Notes under the pieces: generated by a model
Database searches by the model: none
The model's input: only the letters and a program-made list of their open reading frames with translations
Told to the model about the DNA's origin: nothing
Source of the DNA: GWC2-40-17 sp035400705
Lineage (GTDB): Bacteria; Patescibacteriota; Patescibacteriia; Magasanikbacterales; UBA10003
Length of the DNA: 57,471 nucleotides
Direction of reading: 5' to 3'
Assembly (NCBI GenBank): GCA_035400705.1
Contig: DAOMZV010000001.1
Coordinates: 1-57,471, forward strand
Shown: piece by piece, positions 22,360-31,341 of the stretch
How positions within the stretch are numbered: position 1 is the first letter of the stretch
Layout: each line of letters begins with the position of its first letter
Translations under genes and position numbers: made by a program

Positions 22360-24696
22360 CTATTTCCTTTTGTTAGGTGCTATTGGCAAAGTAGATGTGG
22401 GAGTCTCGGTAACTACCGGTACAGCATTTAAGCTTTCAATTTTTTTTATTAAATCACCATTACCTGGATTTAAATTTAAAATTCGCTGGTACAAATCAAC
22501 TGCTTGTTTTTTTAAGCCAGTTTTTTCATATAAATAACCCAAAGCGTATAAAGCATTAGAATAATTAGGATTTAAAATTATAGCCTTTTTAAAAGCTGCC
22601 TCGGCTAAAGCATAATCTTTGGTTGTTCCAGAATTTAAATAATATTGACCTAAATATAACAGATATTCAGCGTTATTTACTCCATAAGTCAAACCCCTCT
22701 CCATAATTGAAATAGCTCCTGGTAAATTTTTCTGAACTTCATTTAAAGTGGCTAATTGTAAATAGCCAATCAATAAATTTGGTTTTAAACTTAAAGCTTT
22801 TTCAAAATTAGTCTTAGCTTCGCTATAACGTTTTTCAACTAATTGAGCATTGCCCAAACTAACATATAACAAAGGATTATTTCCCTCTAATTGAATTGCT
22901 TTTTCTAAAGAAGAAATCGCCCAAGAATTAGCTTCTGGAGTTAAAGATCTGGCATTAGCATACATCGTAGAAAGATACTCCCAAGTAGCGACATTTTTAG
23001 GAGAAATTTCAGTGGCTTTTCTAGCTGCATTAACAGCTGAAACCAAAAATTGTGACGCAGCTTCTGAATTTCCGCCATTTTGAACTAATTCCCCCGCTCG
23101 GTTAATAAAAGCATCGGCTAAACCTAAATAAAATTGGGAACGAGAATAATTATAGTTTAAAGATTTAGAAAAATACTGTAAGCGTTCTTCATAATTTTTA
23201 GATAGACCCTGATTATAAGTTATTTCCGCAGTATAAAATCTTCCTAAATAAACACCCAAAAGCGCTAAAAAGGTGTACAAAACAATAAAAACAAAAGATG
23301 TTACCAAGGCGTATTGCGGAGTAGTTTTCAAAGAAAAATTTAAATAAGCAAAATCATTTTTAACCACAAAAGCGCTAGAACAAATAACTAATCCTAGTAA
23401 AAACCAAAAAATCATCCACTGAGCGGCTCCGAAATTGACTAAAAATAAAGAAACTAAACTCAACAACCAACCGCAAGAAATTAACCAAAAAAACAACAGC
23501 GAGGTAGAAGTTTCTCCCCAATCAGTTTCTGTTTCATTTTCAAAAAATTTTTTGCGATTTTTATTATAAGCGATATATTTTAACCAAACACCTGATAAAA
23601 AACCCAAAACAATTAAGATGGTTCCTAAAAAAACCAGGGTTATTAAAACTCCATTAGTAGTTAGCCAACTAAAAAAGGCGCTATAAGATTGATTGAAACG
23701 AAGATTCCAAGCAAAATTTAAATTCATTTCATCAGGACGAAAAAGGGAGAAATCGTAAGTATAGGTGCTCGGTCCAGTTCCAAAAATAAAATTTCTAGTT
23801 CCAGCCATCAAAGTTTTTTGAGTAATAGACCAAGATAAGCTGGAACTAAGAGAAACTTCTAAAGGCAAATCTTTAGTTAAAAATTTTGGTTCACCAAAAA
23901 AAATAAAAAAGAGAGAGCCCAACAAAAAAAATAAAATCAAAGAAGTAAAAAGCGGTTTAGTTTTTTCTAGATGACTAATAAAAAACACCGCTAAAAGAAA
24001 CAAGCCAATGGCAGTAATTAACCAAATCAACTTAAAACCAAATAAAATTAGACACGCTAAAGAAGAGATAAAAACTAAGAAGCTAAAAACATCTAGCCAG
24101 CGTTCTTTTTTCTTTAAGGTAATATAACCCAAAGAGAGAATAAAAATTAAAGACTGGAAAAAACCAAAAACAATATTGGATGAACTGAACAAATTAAATT
24201 GTGGTAAATCTAATTTAGTCCAACTAACTAAAGAAGTGGCGGCAAGTAAAAAATAAAGTGCGGAAAAAAAACCAGAAAGTAAAAAAGTAAAAAATAACCG
24301 AGTGATTTGTTTAGTAGTGTTAATTTGCTGAATAATTAAAAAGAAAAAAACTAAAAGAAAGCTGATCCCAACAAAGGATAAGTTTAAGGCGCTAAAATCA
24401 CCCCAAAAACTTAAAGAACGGTCCTGTGAAAAAAGACAAATAACAAAATAACCCAGCCAAAAAATCAACAATGGTATATCTAAAACAGTTCTTTTTATTT
24501 TTACTTCTCTAGCTATTACTATCTTGGTTAAAAAACCTAAAAAAGCCAGGAGAGTTAAAAAATAAAATAAAAAATATTTATTAAATTCTATCTTTTCTAA
24601 AGTAAGAGATGAAAAGAAAATTGGCACTAAAAAAATTATTAAAAACAAGCATGCATTAATAAACCAATTAAGTGAAAAAATATTTTTTTTATCCAT
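22360..24696 (-). CDS. O-antigen ligase/polymerase-like membrane protein with C-terminal TPRs
   Basis: A 778-residue protein. The first about 480 residues are highly hydrophobic, with a dozen or so helices and an extracytoplasmic loop containing GTRNFIFGTGPSTY and DEMNLNFAWNLRFNQSYS. This is the pattern of WzyC/WaaL-like O-antigen ligase proteins. From about residue 500 a tetratricopeptide array follows (units include LEKAIQLEGNNPLLYVSLGN, FEKALSLKPNLLIGYLQLAT and FKKAIILNPNYSNALYALGY). A membrane ligase with a TPR tail is frequent in CPR bacteria and may act in surface glycan or S-layer glycoprotein assembly. No substrate can be named. It lies 8 bases after the TraD-like ATPase gene. Confidence 0.7.
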   Translation of the reverse strand: MDKKNIFSLNWFINACLFLIIFLVPIFFSSLTLEKIEFNKYFLFYFLTLLAFLGFLTKIVIAREVKIKRTVLDIPLLIFWLGYFVICLFSQDRSLSFWGDFSALNLSFVGISFLLVFFFLIIQQINTTKQITRLFFTFLLSGFFSALYFLLAATSLVSWTKLDLPQFNLFSSSNIVFGFFQSLIFILSLGYITLKKKERWLDVFSFLVFISSLACLILFGFKLIWLITAIGLFLLAVFFISHLEKTKPLFTSLILFFLLGSLFFIFFGEPKFLTKDLPLEVSLSSSLSWSITQKTLMAGTRNFIFGTGPSTYTYDFSLFRPDEMNLNFAWNLRFNQSYSAFFSWLTTNGVLITLVFLGTILIVLGFLSGVWLKYIAYNKNRKKFFENETETDWGETSTSLLFFWLISCGWLLSLVSLFLVNFGAAQWMIFWFLLGLVICSSAFVVKNDFAYLNFSLKTTPQYALVTSFVFIVLYTFLALLGVYLGRFYTAEITYNQGLSKNYEERLQYFSKSLNYNYSRSQFYLGLADAFINRAGELVQNGGNSEAASQFLVSAVNAARKATEISPKNVATWEYLSTMYANARSLTPEANSWAISSLEKAIQLEGNNPLLYVSLGNAQLVEKRYSEAKTNFEKALSLKPNLLIGYLQLATLNEVQKNLPGAISIMERGLTYGVNNAEYLLYLGQYYLNSGTTKDYALAEAAFKKAIILNPNYSNALYALGYLYEKTGLKKQAVDLYQRILNLNPGNGDLIKKIESLNAVPVVTETPTSTLPIAPNKRK

Positions 24697-24703
24697 AATT
24701 ATT

Positions 24704-26491
24704 TTAAAAAGAAATAACCTGTCCAGGTCTAATTTTTTGATTTTTATTTTGATGATTTTTATCTTTATTTAAATCTGTTTGGAGTGTGTTTTTCTTAGTA
24801 GTAGAGCTAATAGATTGGGGTTTCATTTTTAAAGCCTCATTTAAAGAAATCCCTGGTAAATCTGCTTTTTTAACCTCTTCGGTTTTAACTTCTTTAGGTT
24901 TGGGAACTACTTTTTCTTCTTTAGTTTGATTAAATTTTTTATTATATCCGCTGATTCCCTCTGGAGAACTCATGACTATTTTATAGCAATCAACACACAA
25001 AACTGGCCGTTTACCATCTGGCTTAAAAGGAACAGTGGTAGTTTTGTTACAGCGACTGCAAACTGCCTCAAATCTATTTTCTGAAATTTTTATTTTTTCT
25101 TTCTTAGGTTCCTCAGTTACTAATTCTCTAGTTGGTAGAGCTATCCCGTCTTCAACTTCAGGATCTCCCGAACCTTCAGCCCCTTCTAGCAAGCCGCTCC
25201 AACGCATTATTTTTTCTTCTATTTTTTCTCTATCCTCAGTAAATCTTTCTCTAGAAACTTTAATAACTTTTTCGGCATTGCCGGTTTTTTGAAATTCGCC
25301 GACAAAAGTTGAAGCACTAAAGGGCGAAGAAGTCACGCCATCAATCATTAATTTTAAATAAACATTATATTTTCCCAAATTAACCAAATCTTCGGCTAAA
25401 AATTCTGGTTCAAATTCTTTAGCTAAAAATTCCGCATCTTCCCCCCCTACTCTAAAACAAACTAGGGTGCCAACGTTACCAAAAACAGCGGCGGCCACTT
25501 CTTCTTCTAATTGTTCGATGTATTGATGAGCCAAAATCAAACTTAAACGATATTTTCTGGCTTCGGATAAAATATTAGCAAAAGATTCTGTTGCAAAATT
25601 CTGAAATTCATCAACAAACAGAAAAAAATCTTTACGTTCGATTTCTGGTATATCAACTCTTTCCATAGCTGCCAATTGGATTTTGGTGATAAGCATACCA
25701 CCAAGCAAACGCATATTTTCTTCACCAACCCTACCCTTGGATAGATTAACTAGAAAAATCTTCTGATCATCCATTAATTGACGAATATTAATAGTTGACT
25801 TAACTTGAGCGAGAATATTACGAATAATTGCCGAAGATAAAAATTGCCCAACTTTATTTTGAATAGGTGCAATAGCTTCGGTAGCAAATTTTTCTGTGTA
25901 ATGAGCAAACTCGTCGGTCCAAAAAGTTTTTACCACTGGATTTTTAATCTGAGCTACTACCCTTTTTCTAAATTCTTTATCTACTAATAAACGATTGATA
26001 CCCAACATCGTAGAACCTGGATAATCCAAAAGAGCCAAAATACAATTATTTAAAATATATTCCATTCGAGGACTCCAGACATCTGGCCAAATTTTCTTAA
26101 ATACACCCATTAAACCAGACGAAACCAAATGTTTGTGACGAGGATCAATCGCTTCCATCACATTAAAACCAATGGGGTGGTCTTGGTCAGCTGGATTAAA
26201 ATAAACTACATCATTAATACGATGATTAGGAATATAATCTAATATTTTTTCTACAAAATCACCATGTGGATCGACTAAACCGACACCGTTACCATTATAA
26301 ATATCAGAAAGAATCATTTGTTCCATCATGGTGCTTTTACCCATGCCCGTCTTACCTAATAAATACATGTGACGGCGACGATCATCTGTTTTAATACCAA
26401 AACGCCTCTTCTGACCTCGAAAATTGGTTTCGGCAAAATAAGTTATATCACTTTTATTCAAAAATGGATTTTCAATTAATTCATTGTCCAT
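24704..26491 (-). CDS. TraD/VirD4-like coupling ATPase with C-terminal zinc ribbon
   Basis: A 595-residue RecA-fold ATPase: Walker A LLGKTGMGKSTMMEQM (residues 44-59), GVGLVDPHGDFVEKIL, Walker B FFLFVDEFQNFATES, and the sensor-type LILAHQYIEQL. These are the motifs of type IV secretion coupling proteins and HerA/FtsK-like DNA pumps. There is no N-terminal membrane anchor; that role could be taken by the next two membrane proteins. Near residue 490 is a four-Cys zinc ribbon (CSRCNK ... CVDC), and the tail is Lys/Gln-rich and disordered. It lies 3 bases after the 476-residue partner gene, so tight co-expression is likely. Role (DNA uptake, conjugation or pilus-related) is open; no relaxase is present. 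Confidence 0.8.
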   Translation of the reverse strand: MDNELIENPFLNKSDITYFAETNFRGQKRRFGIKTDDRRRHMYLLGKTGMGKSTMMEQMILSDIYNGNGVGLVDPHGDFVEKILDYIPNHRINDVVYFNPADQDHPIGFNVMEAIDPRHKHLVSSGLMGVFKKIWPDVWSPRMEYILNNCILALLDYPGSTMLGINRLLVDKEFRKRVVAQIKNPVVKTFWTDEFAHYTEKFATEAIAPIQNKVGQFLSSAIIRNILAQVKSTINIRQLMDDQKIFLVNLSKGRVGEENMRLLGGMLITKIQLAAMERVDIPEIERKDFFLFVDEFQNFATESFANILSEARKYRLSLILAHQYIEQLEEEVAAAVFGNVGTLVCFRVGGEDAEFLAKEFEPEFLAEDLVNLGKYNVYLKLMIDGVTSSPFSASTFVGEFQKTGNAEKVIKVSRERFTEDREKIEEKIMRWSGLLEGAEGSGDPEVEDGIALPTRELVTEEPKKEKIKISENRFEAVCSRCNKTTTVPFKPDGKRPVLCVDCYKIVMSSPEGISGYNKKFNQTKEEKVVPKPKEVKTEEVKKADLPGISLNEALKMKPQSISSTTKKNTLQTDLNKDKNHQNKNQKIRPGQVISF

Positions 26492-26494
26492 AAA

Positions 26495-27925
26495 CTACAT
26501 GGGTAAATTGGGTGGCGGAATGCTTTTTCTTTCAATTGCCCTGATTAAACCACCGGCGCGTTCGGTAGGCAAAGAAGCTGGGGGCTGACCTTTTTTAGCC
26601 TCAGCAGTAGCCACCATTGGAGCCTTAACAGTAAGTAAAGGAAAGTGCCAAATTGAAGCTAGTTCTTCTATATTCATTAAAAACTCGGAAGCGCCTTTCC
26701 AACGACTGCGCGCTTTGTAGGCATTAACCAATCTAGTTTGACGCCAAGCCAAACGTTCATCTTTAAATAGATAGTGAACATGAGTTCCAATTTTATGCAT
26801 TTCTGGTTTTAGACCATTAAGATTTTCTGTATTAAATTGTTTAATTGAACCGGTAAAACCATAAGCAATCCTATTTTTACTAAAAGATTCTTTTTTTGCT
26901 AGATAAATAAAACGAATTTTAGTAGCGTAACAAATTTTAGAAATTTTTTGTTCCACTTTTTCTATATCTGCTTTATATCCAGGAGGTAAATGTAACATTA
27001 ATGACGGGGCTTCGTCCTTCTTTTTTTCTTCTTGACCAAATCCTTGATAATCAGTAAAAACACTTTGTGCTGCCGTATCCATTGCTTTAGCTGGCAAGGA
27101 GCCAATCTCTGCAATCAAACCAGCTTTAGCTTTTTTAGGAGGAGCACCAGTCATTTTTTTAACTACCTCTTTGCCGTGCGCTTTCCAACCACCCTCCCAA
27201 TTAGAACCTAGGGGGGACCATTCATTATCAATTGGTTTAATTAAAATCTGCATCCCAGCAAACTCACCCTTACCCAAACGACTCAAAGTTTCCAACATCG
27301 CCGCTAAAGGATCTTTATAAACATTTTCCGCACTACTGTGTTCAAACTCGGTATAAGTTCTAATCGGATAAACTTGCTCTTTTCCAGTCATAACATATTC
27401 CGCCCCCCACAAATCATATTCTTTACTGGGAAAATGAGAGGGAAAATCTTTAGCATAATCCTCTATCTCAGTGATTTCCGCATCAGGATATTGAGCATAA
27501 ATAGCCGCTTCTATTAAATCACGATATTTTTTATTCGTGCCAATAACAAATTGGGTATAACCTTCAATACTAATAATTTCGAAACTAAACCAGGGCTGAG
27601 AATATCCGGCTAAATAAGCATCCTCAATATCAGGGTTTTTATGAGCACCTGCTAGATGAGCAAAAATTTGTTCAACGGCTTTAGGAGTTTGTTCATTTCC
27701 CTTGGGGACATCAATAGCTAAAAAAATCCATTTAAATTTGCTTAAGTAACTGCCAATTCTATTTAAAATATAAAAATCTAAAAAAAGATCATGAAAAATC
27801 AACATTAAAACAAACCAGCCACCGTGGACAAATAAGAAAAAATATACTCTGAAAGGAGGGGCATAAAGCAAAAAATTTCCCAATGCCTCCAAATAATCCC
27901 AATTAATATTAATAGCAAAAGGCAT
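26495..27925 (-). CDS. Membrane-anchored partner of the TraD-like ATPase
   Basis: A 476-residue protein of no named family I can assign. Two membrane helices near the N-terminus (about residues 12-60, including VYFFLFVHGGWFVLMLIFHD) are followed by a large soluble alpha/beta region. That region has DVPKGNEQTPKAVEQIFAHL, PWFSFEIISIEGYTQFVIGT and IEAAIYAQYPDAEI, two ferredoxin-like halves, and a Pro-rich tail ending PPPNLPM. Phrases such as 'EGYTQFVIGTNKKYRDLIEAAIYAQYP' in shorter form are typical of a conserved CPR protein encoded beside VirD4-like ATPases. It is probably a membrane platform for the ATPase. The 3-base gap to the ATPase supports a complex. Confidence 0.65.
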   Translation of the reverse strand: MPFAININWDYLEALGNFLLYAPPFRVYFFLFVHGGWFVLMLIFHDLFLDFYILNRIGSYLSKFKWIFLAIDVPKGNEQTPKAVEQIFAHLAGAHKNPDIEDAYLAGYSQPWFSFEIISIEGYTQFVIGTNKKYRDLIEAAIYAQYPDAEITEIEDYAKDFPSHFPSKEYDLWGAEYVMTGKEQVYPIRTYTEFEHSSAENVYKDPLAAMLETLSRLGKGEFAGMQILIKPIDNEWSPLGSNWEGGWKAHGKEVVKKMTGAPPKKAKAGLIAEIGSLPAKAMDTAAQSVFTDYQGFGQEEKKKDEAPSLMLHLPPGYKADIEKVEQKISKICYATKIRFIYLAKKESFSKNRIAYGFTGSIKQFNTENLNGLKPEMHKIGTHVHYLFKDERLAWRQTRLVNAYKARSRWKGASEFLMNIEELASIWHFPLLTVKAPMVATAEAKKGQPPASLPTERAGGLIRAIERKSIPPPNLPM

Positions 27926-27931
27926 ATTATT

Positions 27932-28321
27932 TTAATGCCCAGAATAGGGTTTTTGAACAAACTTAACAATTAACCAATAAACTAGGGCTAAAACTGGTGC
28001 ACAAATCCACCACCAATTTTTAGGACCGGCAAAATAGCCCAACCAAAACACAAACACAAAAATTAACGTGATAACAAAAGAAACAATATCTCTAATAATT
28101 TCGTCAAATAACTTTAACTTAACAGCCTGTCCTAGATATTTACGATGTTTCCAAAAACTCCAGATAATTATAACTATAAAGACCCATTTTTTACCTAAAA
28201 TACCTGAGTAAAATCCTCCTATAAAATCCAAAAACAGCACGAATGTTAAAAGAAAAGCTGCTCCGTGCTTCATCGAAGGATTGTCGTTATAATTATACGA
28301 CATCAAAGAACCAAAATTCAT
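27932..28321 (-). CDS. Small membrane protein of the ATPase cluster
   Basis: A 129-residue protein with a short polar N-terminus (MNFGSLMSYNYNDNPSMKHG) and four hydrophobic segments (HGAAFLLTFVLFLDFIGGFY, KKWVFIVIIIWSFW, DIVSFVITLIFVFVFWLGYF, WWICAPVLALVYWLIVKFV). It ends QKPYSGH. Function is unknown. It is the first gene of the three-gene ATPase unit, 6 bases upstream of the 476-residue partner. The ATG at 28321 is chosen over an upstream TTG at 28348. Confidence 0.65.
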   Translation of the reverse strand: MNFGSLMSYNYNDNPSMKHGAAFLLTFVLFLDFIGGFYSGILGKKWVFIVIIIWSFWKHRKYLGQAVKLKLFDEIIRDIVSFVITLIFVFVFWLGYFAGPKNWWWICAPVLALVYWLIVKFVQKPYSGH

Positions 28322-28370
28322 AATTTCTAGGGATAAATTCAAAAACAAATTATTCGCTTTTGATAAAGCC

Positions 28371-28460
28371 CAACGAAATTCCTGGTTCGCTTAAAAGTTT
28401 TGTTTTGCAAAACTTAAGCCTGTCTAAGAATAAGTTTCGTTGTTAATAAACTTATTTATA
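28371..28460 (-). promoter_or_regulatory. Nested inverted repeats between secF and the ATPase cluster
   Basis: This gap holds CAACGAAA (28371-28378) with TTTCGTTG (28435-28442), enclosing a hairpin AAGTTTTG/CAAAACTT (28395-28402 with 28408-28415). It also holds AATAAGTTT with AAACTTATT near 28428-28455. A TATAAT lies at about 28452-28457 on the minus strand. The set may end secF transcription and start the ATPase unit. Confidence 0.45.
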
Positions 28461-29378
28461 TTATACACCTTTTTTGTGAGAAAGGCGATTCCAAGTCACC
28501 AATAAAGGGCTGGCAATAAAAATTGAGGAATAGGTACCAAAAGTAACACCGATAATTAAGGTGAGAACAAAATATTTAACTGATTCCCCACCGAAGAAAA
28601 AGGTGGCCAATAAAACTAATAACACAGTTAGAGAAGTATTTATGGAACGAGTTAAAGTTTGATTAATACTGCGATTGACAACTTCTTCAAAATTTTCCCG
28701 AGAAAATTTATACAAATTTTCTCTAATTCTATCAAATACTACAATGGTATCATGAACAGAAAAACCTAAAACAGTTAATAAAGCAGTAATAAATAATGTG
28801 TCAACTTCTATTCCCATAAAATGACCCAGAGCAGCAAAGACACCGATTGGAATGATAATATCATGAAACAGAGCTAAGACAGCGCAAACACCGTATTTCC
28901 AAGATTGAATTGATCGGGAAACTTTACGAAAAGCAAAAGCAATATAAATAATGATAGCTAATAAAACAAAGAAAACCGCCCAAAAAGATTTAGAACGCAA
29001 ATCGCTACTAACGGTTGGACCAATCATTTCAAATCTTTTTTCAATAATGGAATTGATTTCAGTACTCCCAGTTAATTCTCTTAAAGAAGATAAAACTTGT
29101 TGATGTTGAGCCTCATCAATTAATTTCATTTTGATAATTGCCCCCTGTTCTCCCACTGGAATAACACTGGGTTTACCCACTAAAGAAGCTAGTTTGTCTT
29201 CAATTTCTTGATTAGCTGGTCTTTGATCTTTAAAATTAACTTCCACTAAAGAACCGCCGGTAAAATCTAAACCTGGTTTTAATCCCCACATAATTACAAA
29301 CACCAAGCTAACTACAATCAAAATTCCAGAAAAAATCAAGAAATAATTCTTATTTTTTACAAAATTAAAATTAGTCAT
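28461..29378 (-). CDS. secF: SecF, protein translocase subunit
   Basis: A 305-residue membrane protein: first helix, then GLKPGLDFTGGSLVEVNFKD and the periplasmic P1-like domain. The five-helix core follows, with LTVLGFSVHDTIVVFDRIRE and NQTLTRSINTSLTVLLVLLA. SecD and SecF use the proton-motive force to pull secreted proteins out of SecYEG. Length and motifs are standard. It follows secD by 11 bases in the same minus-strand transcript. Confidence 0.95.
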   Translation of the reverse strand: MTNFNFVKNKNYFLIFSGILIVVSLVFVIMWGLKPGLDFTGGSLVEVNFKDQRPANQEIEDKLASLVGKPSVIPVGEQGAIIKMKLIDEAQHQQVLSSLRELTGSTEINSIIEKRFEMIGPTVSSDLRSKSFWAVFFVLLAIIIYIAFAFRKVSRSIQSWKYGVCAVLALFHDIIIPIGVFAALGHFMGIEVDTLFITALLTVLGFSVHDTIVVFDRIRENLYKFSRENFEEVVNRSINQTLTRSINTSLTVLLVLLATFFFGGESVKYFVLTLIIGVTFGTYSSIFIASPLLVTWNRLSHKKGV

Positions 29379-29389
29379 AGATATAAAAA

Positions 29390-31120
29390 TTATTTATTAT
29401 TTCCACCCAAAAACCAACGCTGGTGCTTAACCCAAGGACCAATAAAATGCAATAAAATTCTAGTCACGGTAATAGCGGAGAACATACTAACTAAAATACC
29501 AATAGCCAAAGTTACTGCAAAACCTTTAACCGTACTAGTACCAAACCACATTAAGATGGCGCAAGTGATTAAACTAGAAACATTAGAATCACGAATAGAT
29601 AACCAAGCTCTAGAAAAACCTTCATTTAAAGCTTGGGTGATAGACAAACCACGACGCAATTCTTCTTTAGTGCGTTCAAAAATCAAAACATTAGCATCCA
29701 CAGCCATACCAATAGAAAGAATAAAACCAGCAATACCAGCTAAGGTTAAAGTTACAGGAATCGTCTTAAAAATTGTTAAAGTGATAAAGGTATATAGAAC
29801 CAAAGCAAAAACGGCCAATAAACCGGGCAAACGATAAAATAAAATCATAAACAAAGCTACAGCCACTAAACCAATTAAACCGGCCATTAAACTTTTATCC
29901 AAAGAATCGGAACCCAAACTTGCTCCCACGGTTTGTTGACTAATCAGAGTTACTGGTACAGGCAAAGCCCCGGCGTTTAATCTTTGGGCGAGAGTCTTAG
30001 CTTCAGTTACAGAAAAGTCCCCAGAAATAACCGCTTCGCCATCAGTAATAGCTTCGTTAACAACTGGAGCACTAATCACTTGCCCATCAAGAAAAATAGC
30101 CACTTGTTTTTCAATATTACGTTGAGTGATTTCACCAAACAACTTTTTACCTTCATCATTAAAAACCAAAGACACGGTAGGCATGCCAGTGTTTGGATCA
30201 AACTGAACGGCGGCTTTTTTTAGCTCTTGCCCATCTAATCCGGTAGCTTGCCAAGCATCGGTATTGATATAATCAGCCGTACTCTTGGTGGAAATTAAAA
30301 TATGGCTAGCCTGATATTCAGTAACTTTCTTACCGTCCTTTTCCGTTTCTCTTTCTCCAGTTTTTTTAATAATATGATAACCGTATTCAGTTTTAACTAA
30401 TTTTTTAGTAATTTCGTTGACTTTCAAAATTTTAACCGCCTCATAAAATTCTGCCACCATTGATCCTTGAGAAAACCAGCCTAAATCACCGCCGTTAGCC
30501 GCGCTGGCTGTATCTTCAGAATTTTTAGAAGCTAAAGAAGCAAAGTCGGCATTGTAAGCTAAGGCCTGTCGCAATAAATTATTAGCCTTCTTTTCTGCTT
30601 CTTTATTATATTTGTCCATTTCAGTTTGTTGTTCAGCAGTTAAAGAAGTTACAGTATTTTGTTCTTTAAATTCCAAAATTGGAGTTTCACCAATCATTCT
30701 AATAGCTTCATTAACATCCTTAACACCAGCTAATTCCACTACTACTCTCCAAGAATCACCGGATTTATCAGTTTGGATGATTGGTTCAGAAACACCTAAA
30801 GAGTTAACACGGCGTTCAATAACATCTCTGACACCTTCTACCGCGTCTGCCTGACTACCATTAGCAACTTTACTAACATCAGCTTCATAAACCAAATGAG
30901 TTCCACCTTGTAAGTCTAAACCTAATCTAAAAGGACTTTTAAAAGGCAAATGACCTAAATTTATTTTAGTTTTTTCCTTAAACCAATCCGAAGAATTGTT
31001 ATAAATTTGAGGAAAAGAAAAAAGAACAGTAAAAACCAACAAAACTATCACGCCAACCGTCCCCCATTTAATGCGATTGCGTGGAATTGCGTTAGTAACG
31101 CGAAGATCACGAATGCCCAT
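29390..31120 (-). CDS. secD: SecD with an inserted parvulin-type (PpiC) domain
   Basis: A 576-residue SecD. SecD parts: PFRLGLDLQGGTHLVYEADV, IERRVNSLGVSEPIIQ, then QVAIFLDGQVISAPVVNEAI and the membrane core with GIAGFILSIGMAVDANVLIF. Between the two halves of the extracytoplasmic P1 region, residues about 165-280 are a parvulin isomerase insert. It carries NADFASLASKNSEDTASAAN, GGDLGWFSQGSMVAEF and VKTEYGYHIIK, followed by the strand ASHILIST (about 271-278). In ordinary parvulins the 'HIL' strand comes first, so the insert looks circularly permuted. The protein would couple translocation to prolyl isomerisation at the trans side. It is transcribed from the promoter at 31153-31181 and followed by secF. 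Confidence 0.93.
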   Translation of the reverse strand: MGIRDLRVTNAIPRNRIKWGTVGVIVLLVFTVLFSFPQIYNNSSDWFKEKTKINLGHLPFKSPFRLGLDLQGGTHLVYEADVSKVANGSQADAVEGVRDVIERRVNSLGVSEPIIQTDKSGDSWRVVVELAGVKDVNEAIRMIGETPILEFKEQNTVTSLTAEQQTEMDKYNKEAEKKANNLLRQALAYNADFASLASKNSEDTASAANGGDLGWFSQGSMVAEFYEAVKILKVNEITKKLVKTEYGYHIIKKTGERETEKDGKKVTEYQASHILISTKSTADYINTDAWQATGLDGQELKKAAVQFDPNTGMPTVSLVFNDEGKKLFGEITQRNIEKQVAIFLDGQVISAPVVNEAITDGEAVISGDFSVTEAKTLAQRLNAGALPVPVTLISQQTVGASLGSDSLDKSLMAGLIGLVAVALFMILFYRLPGLLAVFALVLYTFITLTIFKTIPVTLTLAGIAGFILSIGMAVDANVLIFERTKEELRRGLSITQALNEGFSRAWLSIRDSNVSSLITCAILMWFGTSTVKGFAVTLAIGILVSMFSAITVTRILLHFIGPWVKHQRWFLGGNNK

Positions 31121-31152
31121 AAATAAATTTAAATTAAATTAAAGGTGAAATA

Positions 31153-31181
31153 ATTATAAGCTATTTTTAAATTCTTGACAA
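31153..31181 (-). promoter_or_regulatory. secDF promoter
   Basis: On the minus strand TTGTCA (31176-31181), a 17-base spacer, perfect TATAAT (31153-31158), about 35 bases upstream of secD. Confidence 0.85.
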
Positions 31182-31219
31182 GTTGATAATTTTTAGAGAA
31201 AAATAAGATCATTTTTAAA

Positions 31220-31268
31220 TAAAAAACTTCACATTTCTTTGGCTGTTAAACCTCTAAAAGGTGAAGTA
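31220..31268 (-). terminator. Second terminator-like hairpin between secA and secD
   Basis: GTGAAGT (31261-31267) and ACTTCAC (31226-31232) pair, with T6 following on the minus strand. It lies beyond the secA terminator, so it could be a back-up terminator or end a short RNA made from the gap. Confidence 0.5.
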
Positions 31269-31302
31269 TGTGTTCTTCTCTAATTAATGCCTGATATCAT
31301 CT

Positions 31303-31331
31303 AAAAAGAGCTTTTTTAAAAGCTCTTTTTT
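31303..31331 (-). terminator. secA terminator
   Basis: AAAAAGAGCT (31303-31312) pairs with AGCTCTTTTT (31321-31330); runs of T follow on both strands. It lies 11 bases after the secA stop. Confidence 0.8.
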
Positions 31332-31341
31332 ATTTTATTTT

